Part shown: positions 1 to 7,150 of the stretch, in pieces | How positions within the stretch are numbered: position 1 is the stretch's first letter | Layout of the letters: each line of letters opens with the position of its first letter | NCBI GenBank assembly: GCA_946539765.1 | Contig: CAMNHO010000006.1 | Coordinates: 1 to 64,000, forward strand | Length of the DNA stretch: 64,000 nt | From: UBA4312 sp002394635 | GTDB lineage: Bacteria; Bacillota_I; Bacilli_A; Erysipelotrichales; Erysipelotrichaceae | Reading direction: 5' to 3' | Notes under the pieces: generated by a model | Seen by the model: the letters and a program-made list of their open reading frames with translations, nothing else | Database searches by the model: none | What the model was told of the DNA's origin: nothing | Position numbers and translations under genes: made by a program

Positions 1-69
1 TAGCACAGTTGGTAGTGCAACGCACTCGTAACGCGTAGGTCGTAGGTTCAAGTCCTATCGTCGGCACCA
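1..69 (+). tRNA. tRNA-Thr (anticodon CGT), 5' end outside window
   Basis: The D-arm, anticodon arm, variable loop, T-arm (TTCAAGT loop) and 3' acceptor strand with an encoded CCA are visible. The 5' acceptor strand lies before base 1. The anticodon loop CTCGTAA gives anticodon CGT, which reads ACG (Thr). The anticodon stem ACGCA/CGCGT has four good pairs plus an A-C mismatch next to the loop. It is followed directly by an intrinsic terminator. Confidence 0.9.
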
Positions 70-78
70 TTTGAACAG

Positions 79-107
79 AAACCCTTTATTTAAAGGGTTT
101 TTCTTTT
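79..107 (+). terminator. Intrinsic terminator of tRNA-Thr
   Basis: A perfect 9-bp stem AAACCCTTT / AAAGGGTTT with a 4-nt loop is followed by a T-rich tract. It ends the tRNA transcript. Confidence 0.85.
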
Positions 108-256
108 GTTGGTTAAACAACGTGCTCCTTATCCGATCATGGAGCCTGTCTGGTTATTACCATTTTAAGGGCATTTCCATGGATAAACTAGATTAAATGC
201 GCTTTCAATGATACGATAATGGTGTCAACTTTTTAGAAATGACAAGGAGAGTTTGT

Positions 257-1054
257 ATGAAAATTGGATTTATTGGTTGTGGAAATATGGCACAGGCAAT
301 GATTAGTGGAATATTGACAAATAAGTATGCGCAGGAGCAGGATGTGATGGCCTCCAACCGGTCAACAGAAATCCTGGATAGAATGCATGAGAAAACAGGA
401 ATCAGGGTAACACCGGATAACCGGGAAGTAACTGCTTTTTCCGAGCTTTTGGTCTTGAGCGTGAAACCGCAGATCTATCCGAAGGTCATAGAAGAAATCA
501 GAGAAAGCATGGATCCAAATACGCTGGTCATATCCATTGCGCCGGGAATCTCTCTAGAGCAGTTGGAAAAAGAATTTGGAAGACCTTTACTTTTCGTACG
601 TTGTATGCCGAATACACCGGCCATGGTATTGGAAGGGATGACGGCATTTGTTCCGAGCAGAAGATTGGATGCCCGGCAGGTTGAGATCGTGCAATCGTTT
701 CTATCCAGTTTTGGTCAATGTGTGGAAGTCTCCGAATCGCAGATGGATGCGGTCGTTGCGGTATCCGGATCCAGTCCGGCATATGTTTTTATGTTTATCG
801 AAGCGATGGCCGATGCGGCGGTGAAACAAGGTCTGCCAAGAAATCTGGCATATACCATGGCGGCGCAAAGCGTATTGGGTTCAGCAAAAATGGTTCTGGA
901 AACAGGGCAGCATCCGGCTGTTTTGAAAGATATGGTTTGTTCGCCAGCTGGTACGACAATCGAAGCCGTTCAGGTATTGGAGAAACAAGGCTTCCGATCC
1001 GCTGTGATCGAAGCGATGGAGGCTTGTGCCGATAAATCAAGAGGATTGAAATAG
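257..1054 (+). CDS. proC: Pyrroline-5-carboxylate reductase
   Basis: Predicted 265-aa cytosolic enzyme that reduces 1-pyrroline-5-carboxylate to proline with NAD(P)H, the last step of proline synthesis. The N-terminus carries a Rossmann motif (GFIGCGNMAQAM, about residues 4-15). The C-terminal dimerisation domain has the family signature CSPAGTTIEAV near residue 235. Length is normal for the family. The ATG at 257 is chosen over an upstream in-frame ATG at 239 because AAGGAGA sits 7 bases before it and the Rossmann strand begins there. The stop codon touches the ATG of the next gene, so the two are probably co-transcribed. Confidence 0.95.
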   Translation: MKIGFIGCGNMAQAMISGILTNKYAQEQDVMASNRSTEILDRMHEKTGIRVTPDNREVTAFSELLVLSVKPQIYPKVIEEIRESMDPNTLVISIAPGISLEQLEKEFGRPLLFVRCMPNTPAMVLEGMTAFVPSRRLDARQVEIVQSFLSSFGQCVEVSESQMDAVVAVSGSSPAYVFMFIEAMADAAVKQGLPRNLAYTMAAQSVLGSAKMVLETGQHPAVLKDMVCSPAGTTIEAVQVLEKQGFRSAVIEAMEACADKSRGLK

Positions 1055-2215
1055 ATGGAGACAATACGTAAGGACCTGAAAGAGTTTCAATGGACGGACT
1101 GGCTTGTTATGGTGATGACAACAGGTGTGTTTTTACCACATACTGTTTGTATGGCTGTTTTGCTGGGGTGCTGTATAGCCGTGGCTGTTAAAGGCGGCAT
1201 AAAGATGCTGGTAGAAAAAAGCTGGGAGTATTATTGTTTATATGCTTTTTTACTTTTGGAAATCATCGTATGTACCTTCTATAAAAACTGGGATGGTCTA
1301 TTGATCATCATTGGTTTTGTCGGTGTTTTTCTATATACGGGATTTTACCGGAAGACGGCGCATAAGAAACTGTTGATCTATCTGATTGAATGGGCGTTGA
1401 TCTTATCGCTATTGACAGCGGTTCTCGGTCTCATACAATTTAATCATGTATCACAGTTGGGTGGATATAGTTTTTGGGATTTTGAAATACAGAACAGCCC
1501 GAAACGTCGAATCACCGGTACGTTTCAAAATGCGAATATTTATGCCATGATCCTGGAACTGGTATTGATTTGTTCCTTTTTCCGGTTTTTGTGTATTAAA
1601 AACTGGAAACGTCGGTTCTATTATATGTTTGTTGCTGGCGTTCAGTTTTTCATGATCCTGTTAACAGGATGTCGGGCTGCATTGGTGCCCATCGTTTTCA
1701 TCATTCCGTTAATGCTGGCAATGCATAAGAAGAAAAGAATGTTGATGGTATATTGCGGCTTGTTTACCATTGCGGCGATTGCGGTCTTTATGAAACCGGA
1801 TCTGATCCCGCGGATCGATGATATCAGTACGATCCAAAGCCGAGTAAAAATATGGAAATGTGCTGTAGAGGGAATTAAGGAGTATCCATTGTTTGGAAAC
1901 GGACCTTGGACATATCATCGGATCTATCCGCAATTTCACGGACATAAAGCCGTTCACAGCCACAATATTTATTTGGATTGTGTCCTGTCTTTTGGCATCA
2001 TCGGATGTACGTTATTGGCTGGTTATGTCATCGGTCTGTTGAAAGATGTGTGGAGCACTTATAAGAAAGATCGCCTGTTATTCAGTTTGATGGGGGCTTG
2101 TTTTCTGGTCATTGGTATTCATGGATTAGTGGATGGAACCATTCATCCAATCAAAGTGATGTTATTATTTATGATGATCGTAAATCTGCGTTTGAAACCG
2201 CAGGAGACAGTATGA
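1055..2215 (+). CDS. O-antigen ligase/polymerase-like membrane protein
   Basis: 386-aa polytopic membrane protein with about ten hydrophobic segments. The large loop around residues 285-310 (GNGPWTYHRIYPQF, then HSHNIYLD before another membrane segment) matches the Wzy/WaaL O-antigen ligase family. In a Gram-positive such proteins usually polymerise or transfer surface glycans, but the substrate cannot be told. The ATG immediately follows the proC stop. No glycosyltransferases surround it, so its pathway context is missing. An M23 peptidase follows 35 bases downstream, which fits a cell-envelope role. Confidence 0.75.
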   Translation: METIRKDLKEFQWTDWLVMVMTTGVFLPHTVCMAVLLGCCIAVAVKGGIKMLVEKSWEYYCLYAFLLLEIIVCTFYKNWDGLLIIIGFVGVFLYTGFYRKTAHKKLLIYLIEWALILSLLTAVLGLIQFNHVSQLGGYSFWDFEIQNSPKRRITGTFQNANIYAMILELVLICSFFRFLCIKNWKRRFYYMFVAGVQFFMILLTGCRAALVPIVFIIPLMLAMHKKKRMLMVYCGLFTIAAIAVFMKPDLIPRIDDISTIQSRVKIWKCAVEGIKEYPLFGNGPWTYHRIYPQFHGHKAVHSHNIYLDCVLSFGIIGCTLLAGYVIGLLKDVWSTYKKDRLLFSLMGACFLVIGIHGLVDGTIHPIKVMLLFMMIVNLRLKPQETV

Positions 2216-2250
2216 TAATATAAAGCAAGAAGGCAGACAAAAGGAGTTGT

Positions 2251-3441
2251 ATGAATATACAAAGTATTTTCGTTTGCCTTTTTCTATTGATTGATACACC
2301 TGTACTGGTGATGACAAAAAACTATGAGTCGATCATCCATTATTATCAGCAGCGGGTAACTTGTGTAACCGAAAAGGAAAGCAGCGAGTGTTCCTTGCGA
2401 TTATCGCTGGATATACAGCGTTGTATGGATGATCGAGAATGGATACACGGACAGATTGAAGAATTACAGGAGCTGGCAGATACCTGGGATCATCGATTGG
2501 ATACGATGGAAAGAAAGCTGGAAAAATACAAAGAGGTTGCCAAAAAACAAGCCACCTATCTGAAAGAGGAGCACAGACCCTCCGATCAGCAACTGACAGA
2601 AAAGATCCACACCCTTCAACAAAGTAAAAAGAAAGCTGAAAGGATACTGGATAGACAAAACAAATGGAAAGAGCGCATGATCCGGCAAGAAATGAATATC
2701 GAACAAGCCATAAAGCAACTGCAGGCATGTCAACAGACACTTCATGATCGTTTTCAGCAGGCGTACCCGGCTATGCTGGAAAAGGGAAATCCCCGTGCCG
2801 ATGCGATTTTTCAGGGGGATAAAGATCTTCCAGGTTATGGATCGGTTACCGCTAGTTTACAGATGCATCATGAAGCATGCCTGGCCGATGGTGTCTATGA
2901 TATTGACGGATATAGTACATCCTGGATCCCGTTTGTACGTAACGGGGTGGTCAGTGCAGGGACATGGGCTTATCCGGGAGGCGGTATGCATCTGGGTCTG
3001 GACGTAGCGGCTCCTCTGTTCAGTCCTGTGACGGCCGGCGCCAATGGCATTGTATTGTATGCAGATAATCCCGTGGATTCAAATTGTGGATATCTGGGTA
3101 ATTATTGCGGATGGCCGTTAGGCGGAGGAAACACCATTTGTATGATCATGGCAGTCAATGGGAAACTGTATGGAATTAACCTGGATCATCTATCCAATCA
3201 GATCTTTGTTCGCCCAGGTCAGCAGGTCAGACAGGGAGATGTACTCGCATTATCTGGAAACAGTGGAAATTCTACACGACCACATACACATATTGAGGTT
3301 TTTGAATTGCTGGTTCCAATGGAACAAGCTGTTGCTTATTTTGCACAAGGGGCAGATTTTACTTTTGGTAATGGTTTTAATGCACCGGCAACATGCTCTT
3401 CTATCGCATGTCGTATTCGACCGGAAACAACATTTTATTAG
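2251..3441 (+). CDS. Secreted M23-family peptidoglycan endopeptidase with coiled coil
   Basis: 396 aa. A short hydrophobic N-terminus (about residues 5-21) looks like a signal peptide or anchor. It is followed by a charged Lys/Glu/Gln-rich coiled coil at about 45-165. The C-terminal half is an M23 (LytM/lysostaphin) domain with intact zinc ligands: His247 and Asp251 in GGGMHLGLD, and His345-Thr-His347 in RPHTHIEVF. M23 enzymes with coiled coils often act in cell division or wall remodelling, either cutting cross-bridges or activating amidases. AGGAGTTGT precedes the ATG. The gene end leads into the methyltransferase ribosome site. Confidence 0.88.
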   Translation: MNIQSIFVCLFLLIDTPVLVMTKNYESIIHYYQQRVTCVTEKESSECSLRLSLDIQRCMDDREWIHGQIEELQELADTWDHRLDTMERKLEKYKEVAKKQATYLKEEHRPSDQQLTEKIHTLQQSKKKAERILDRQNKWKERMIRQEMNIEQAIKQLQACQQTLHDRFQQAYPAMLEKGNPRADAIFQGDKDLPGYGSVTASLQMHHEACLADGVYDIDGYSTSWIPFVRNGVVSAGTWAYPGGGMHLGLDVAAPLFSPVTAGANGIVLYADNPVDSNCGYLGNYCGWPLGGGNTICMIMAVNGKLYGINLDHLSNQIFVRPGQQVRQGDVLALSGNSGNSTRPHTHIEVFELLVPMEQAVAYFAQGADFTFGNGFNAPATCSSIACRIRPETTFY

Positions 3442-3449
3442 GAGGCACT

Positions 3450-4757
3450 ATGAATGAAGTTTTTTTAGAACGGATAAAGAGTTATATACCAGCAGAGTTT
3501 GATTCCTTTCTGCAATCTCTTTCAAGACCAATGTATCAAGGGTTGCGTATCAACCGAAGAAAATGGAAAAGCAACGTGTTTGAATCGTCACTCCGTAAAT
3601 CCCCGTTTTGTGCATCGGGCTATTACATTGATGAACCCTATGGAAACCATCCTTTACATTGGACCGGTGCTTTCTATTTACAAGAACCAAGTGCTTCTGG
3701 ACCTGTAACTATACTTGATATTCAACCGGATGACATTGTACTGGATTTATGCGCGGCACCGGGCGGAAAGAGCACCCAGATTGCTGAACAACTGAAAAAC
3801 GGGTTTCTTATTTCCAATGAAATTGAATCTCGTCGTTGTCAGATTCTGTTATCCAATATGGAAAGAATGGGATTTGGCAATGTTGCCATTACCAATGACA
3901 CAGTTAAAAATATCTGTCATCAGTTTCCGGCCACTTTTGATAAAATCCTGGTGGATGCTCCCTGTTCAGGAGAGGGTATGATGAAAAAACATAACGAAGC
4001 CTTACAGCAGTGGTCCCTAGAACGGATCGAGAATTGTGCCAGAATTCAAAAGGAGATACTTTCGCACGCATATGGTGCTCTAAAGAAAAACGGAATATTG
4101 GTTTATTCGACGTGTACCTATGCAAAAGAAGAGAATGAGGATGTCATTGACTGGTTTTTATCTACATATAAGGATATGGAGCTCATAAAGATTGACGCCC
4201 CGTTTGGAAGAGAGGGAATCGGTTTAACAGAAACGAGACGTATTTTTCCAATGGATGAAGGGGAAGGACATTTTATTGCCAAATTAAGAAAAACCAGCGG
4301 AGAGAGAAGAGAATTGACACGGATCAAAAATCAGAAACCACCGAAGCTGGTGCATTCTTTTTTAGTTGAACAGCTGCGTGTAGAGCCTTCGTATTATTAT
4401 GTCAAAAACGACCGTATCTATGCGATGGATCAACCATTTGTGGATATGAAAAAAGTGCATTGTATACGCCAAGGAATCTACCTGGGGGAAATGAAGAAGA
4501 ATCGATTTGAACCAAGCCATGCGTTTTATATGCAGGCAGACTGGATCGATGCATATACCCATAAAGTTGAACTTGATGAACACCAGATGGATCAGTTCAT
4601 GCATGGAATGGAAATCGCTTTGAAAACGGAAAAGGGTTTTACAGCTGTATGTTACAAAGGCATTCCATTTGGATTTGGAAAAAGTGACGGGAATCACATC
4701 AAAAATAAGATTCCAAAGGGCATTCGTTTCAAGATGAACTCTCATATCAGTCTATAA
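3450..4757 (+). CDS. RsmF/NSUN-type 16S rRNA (cytosine-C5) methyltransferase
   Basis: Predicted 435-aa SAM-dependent RNA m5C methyltransferase. Motif I is LDLCAAPGGKST (about residues 95-106). Motif IV is DAPCSGEGMM, and motif VI YSTCTYAKEENEDV carries the catalytic Cys. The C-terminal ~150 residues match the extra RsmF-type domain found in YebU/RsmF-like proteins. ATG 3450 is preferred because AGGAGG lies 7 bases upstream; the upstream ATG at 3393 overlaps the previous gene and has no ribosome site. The stop is followed at once by a strong bidirectional terminator. Confidence 0.9.
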   Translation: MNEVFLERIKSYIPAEFDSFLQSLSRPMYQGLRINRRKWKSNVFESSLRKSPFCASGYYIDEPYGNHPLHWTGAFYLQEPSASGPVTILDIQPDDIVLDLCAAPGGKSTQIAEQLKNGFLISNEIESRRCQILLSNMERMGFGNVAITNDTVKNICHQFPATFDKILVDAPCSGEGMMKKHNEALQQWSLERIENCARIQKEILSHAYGALKKNGILVYSTCTYAKEENEDVIDWFLSTYKDMELIKIDAPFGREGIGLTETRRIFPMDEGEGHFIAKLRKTSGERRELTRIKNQKPPKLVHSFLVEQLRVEPSYYYVKNDRIYAMDQPFVDMKKVHCIRQGIYLGEMKKNRFEPSHAFYMQADWIDAYTHKVELDEHQMDQFMHGMEIALKTEKGFTAVCYKGIPFGFGKSDGNHIKNKIPKGIRFKMNSHISL

Positions 4758-4758
4758 G

Positions 4759-4790
4759 AAAACGCCGGTTATAACCGGCGTTATTGTTAT
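4759..4790. terminator. Bidirectional intrinsic terminator between converging genes
   Basis: A perfect 11-bp inverted repeat AACGCCGGTTA / TAACCGGCGTT (4761-4782) has A-rich bases on its left and T-rich bases on its right. It can end both the methyltransferase (+) and the flavodiiron gene (-). Confidence 0.85.
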
Positions 4791-5977
4791 TATAAAGCTT
4801 TTGCGATTTCTGTAGCGATGTTGTAGGCGTTTTCCAGATCATTGTCGCTTGGCTGGAAATTTTGTTTGATTGCTTCATGCGCAGATTCCAAACCAGCTTC
4901 GGTCATGATCTGTTCTAATGTGCCGGCTACACGAGGGAACCAGCCGTACGCACCAAAGGCCAGACCTTTTTTACCTTTGAGCTTGGAGGCTTTTAAATGC
5001 TGTAGAAAGGCAGCAACGCTGTAGGACATATCATTGTTGTAAGTACCGGAACCAACACAGATTACTTTGGCATCCATGATCTCCCGGAAAATGATAGAAG
5101 AACGCGTTGTGCTTAATGGATAGATCTTAACATCCCATCCAGCATCTCCGAATCCTTCAGCCAGGCTTTCAGCCAGTTCCTGCGTATGATTCCATACAGA
5201 CTGATAAACGATTACAGCCTTATTTTTTGATGTTAGAGCAGCAAAGTCCTGATATGCAGCTAAAATATCAGACACAAAGTCTTTCCAGATGATGCCATGG
5301 GCCGGCATAATGTATTCAATATCCAGATTCATGGAACCAATCAGTTTTAATTTGGCGGCAGTTTGAGCTGTATATGGTAAAACAATATTTGCATAATACT
5401 CTTTTGCCTGGCGGATACAGTAGTCTTTATCCAATCCTTGGTCTGTCAGCTGGTAGTTGATGATATGCTGACCAAAGGCATCATTGGAGAAAACCGTTTT
5501 TAATTCCGGACAGTAGGTCAACATATTATCCGGCCAGTGGATCATCTGCATCTCAACAAAGGTGAAATTAAACTTACCTGTACAGATTGTGTCATTGGTT
5601 TTCAATGGAGTGATATCAAAATCAATTGGGAACTGTGCCTTTACATTACGTACACATCCGGTCGAAGCATAGATATGTGCATTTGGGTACGCTTTCTGCA
5701 GTTGAACCAATCCACCAGAATGATCTGGTTCGGCATGCTGTAAAACAATATTATCCAGTTCTTTGTCACCGATTACCGAATGGATACGTTCCAGACAATC
5801 CTTGGTAAACTCTTCCTCAACTGTATCAAATAGTGTGATCTGTTCATCGATTACAAGATATGCATTATAAGTAGCCCCTTCTTCAATAGGAAACAACTCG
5901 CCGTGAAAATCACGACAGTTGATATCTCGGGCGCCGACCCAATATACAGAATCTATAATTTTTTTTGCTTTTTTCAT
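4790..5977 (-). CDS. fprA: Flavodiiron protein (A-type flavoprotein, FprA/NorV family)
   Basis: 395-aa cytosolic protein with an N-terminal metallo-beta-lactamase-fold diiron domain (about 1-250) and a C-terminal flavodoxin domain (about 255-395). The diiron motif HAEPDHSGG is present with His81, Glu83, Asp85 and His86. These enzymes reduce O2 to water or NO to N2O using electrons from rubredoxin or similar carriers, and protect anaerobes from oxygen. No fused rubredoxin domain is seen. AAGGAGATTGTT precedes the start and an extended -10 promoter sits about 30 bases upstream. Confidence 0.93.
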   Translation of the reverse strand: MKKAKKIIDSVYWVGARDINCRDFHGELFPIEEGATYNAYLVIDEQITLFDTVEEEFTKDCLERIHSVIGDKELDNIVLQHAEPDHSGGLVQLQKAYPNAHIYASTGCVRNVKAQFPIDFDITPLKTNDTICTGKFNFTFVEMQMIHWPDNMLTYCPELKTVFSNDAFGQHIINYQLTDQGLDKDYCIRQAKEYYANIVLPYTAQTAAKLKLIGSMNLDIEYIMPAHGIIWKDFVSDILAAYQDFAALTSKNKAVIVYQSVWNHTQELAESLAEGFGDAGWDVKIYPLSTTRSSIIFREIMDAKVICVGSGTYNNDMSYSVAAFLQHLKASKLKGKKGLAFGAYGWFPRVAGTLEQIMTEAGLESAHEAIKQNFQPSDNDLENAYNIATEIAKAL

Positions 5978-6007
5978 AACAATCTCCTTATTCTATAAGC
6001 TGAGTCC

Positions 6008-6013
6008 ATTATA
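6008..6013 (-). promoter_or_regulatory. Extended -10 promoter of the flavodiiron gene
   Basis: On the minus strand the sequence reads TGTTATAAT, an extended -10 with a perfect TATAAT. No good -35 hexamer is seen. The transcript start would lie about 25 bases before the ATG. Confidence 0.55.
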
Positions 6014-6078
6014 ACATAACTAATAGAGAGTTAATTCTATAAAATAAATAAAAAACAATAATAAATAATAAAAAATAC

Positions 6079-6106
6079 TTGATTAATGATAATAATGTGT
6101 TACTAT
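6079..6106 (+). promoter_or_regulatory. Sigma-A-type promoter of the aldolase gene
   Basis: TTGATT (6079-6084), a 16-bp spacer and TACTAT (6101-6106), ending about 25 bases before the ATG at 6131. Confidence 0.55.
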
Positions 6107-6130
6107 ATCAGTAAACATAGGAGGCATATT

Positions 6131-6799
6131 ATGGAACTGTATATTGATTCAAGCGATGTAAAAGAAATAAAGAATTTAATGGAACTTGTAACAGTGAGTG
6201 GTGTAACAACAAATCCAACTATTTTAACACGGTCAGGCAAAGAACCAGAAGAGGTTTTAAAGGAAATCATTGATTTATTGGATGAAGACATGAAGCTGTT
6301 TGCACAGGTTATCGCCACTGATTATGATGGAATCATGGAAGAAGCCCGCAAGATCGTGCAACTTCGACCAAAGAACATGTATGTGAAAATTCCGGTAACA
6401 CATGAAGGGTTGAAAGCAATCAAGCAATGTAAGAAAGAAGGAATTCCTACATTGGCTACAGCTATTTATTCTAGCAATCAGGCAATGATGGCAGCTATGA
6501 ACGGTGCAGATTATCTTGCGCCTTATGTAAATCGTATGTGCAATTATGGAGACGGCATTCAGGATGTAAAAGATCTGATCGAAATGTTAAGGGTAAGCGG
6601 TCTGCCTACCAAAATTGTGGCGGCCAGTTTCAAAAATGCATTGCAAGCACATGAGCTGATGAAAGCAGGCATTCAGGCTGAAACATTACCAGTTGATGTT
6701 ATTTACAGTCTGATGGATCATCCGGCTACGACAATTGCTGTCGGAGAATTCACAGTGAACTGGCAGCGTGCTTATCATCGTAACGGTTTCTTTAAATAA
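6131..6799 (+). CDS. Transaldolase-like fructose-6-phosphate aldolase (TalC/FSA/MipB family)
   Basis: 222-aa class I aldolase of the short transaldolase family. Seen residues are Asp6 in YIDSS, the TTNPT motif (26-30) and the predicted Schiff-base Lys86 in MYVKIPVT. Length matches fructose-6-phosphate aldolase and short transaldolases (about 215-225 aa), which act on sugar phosphates, so either activity is possible. ATG 6131 is chosen because AGGAGGC lies 6 bases upstream and the first beta strand starts there. It is a single-gene unit with its own promoter and terminator. Confidence 0.88.
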   Translation: MELYIDSSDVKEIKNLMELVTVSGVTTNPTILTRSGKEPEEVLKEIIDLLDEDMKLFAQVIATDYDGIMEEARKIVQLRPKNMYVKIPVTHEGLKAIKQCKKEGIPTLATAIYSSNQAMMAAMNGADYLAPYVNRMCNYGDGIQDVKDLIEMLRVSGLPTKIVAASFKNALQAHELMKAGIQAETLPVDVIYSLMDHPATTIAVGEFTVNWQRAYHRNGFFK

Positions 6800-6806
6800 A
6801 TAAGAA

Positions 6807-6842
6807 GGTTGTAACAGATGTTGCTGTTACAATCTTTTTTTG
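6807..6842 (+). terminator. Intrinsic terminator after the aldolase gene
   Basis: A 9-bp stem TTGTAACAG / CTGTTACAA is followed by seven T residues. Confidence 0.85.
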
Positions 6843-7064
6843 TGCACTATTGTCCTGGTGAGAAAGAATCCTATAGAGGGGAACATCGATTTTATTTAGA
6901 TCTGTCTTGATGGTAGATGGATACATCGGAAAATATTAGATTGTTGTCAAAACGAGATGTTTAAATTTTGATAGAAAGAATATGATAGTATCTCGAAGAG
7001 GGGATTTTTTTCTGATTTTTGATACAGAATCAACAGTATCTTTCTTCAAAAAACAAGCAGAAAA
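6843..7064. other. Non-coding stretch upstream of clpB
   Basis: Part of a 351-base gene-free gap. No ORF with a ribosome site is visible. A loose inverted repeat CGAGAT / ATCTCG separated by about 32 bases (about 6953-6997) and an AT-rich tract are present, but I cannot assign them a function. The regulatory part of the gap (CIRCE and promoter) is listed separately. Confidence 0.5.
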
Positions 7065-7091
7065 TTAGCACTCAACTATTGACAGTGCTAA
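7065..7091 (+). promoter_or_regulatory. CIRCE element (HrcA operator) before clpB
   Basis: TTAGCACTC-N9-CAGTGCTAA matches the CIRCE consensus TTAGCACTC-N9-GAGTGCTAA at 17 of 18 arm positions. The spacer AACTATTGA contains the start of the -35 box, so bound HrcA would block RNA polymerase. HrcA is the heat-shock repressor of Bacillota, which predicts heat-inducible clpB. Confidence 0.93.
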
Positions 7092-7106
7092 AATAGGTGA
7101 TATACT
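7079..7106 (+). promoter_or_regulatory. Sigma-A promoter of clpB, overlapped by CIRCE
   Basis: TTGACA (7079-7084, perfect), a 16-bp spacer and TATACT (7101-7106). The -35 box lies inside the CIRCE element. Confidence 0.85.
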
Positions 7107-7150
7107 ACAGTTAGCAGATAACTGCGGTAAGTGCAAAGGAGGTGCTTATC

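Noticed and set aside
6953..6997. Inverted repeat CGAGAT/ATCTCG upstream of clpB as a small RNA
   Set aside because: The arms are short and the loop long; promoter and terminator are not convincing.
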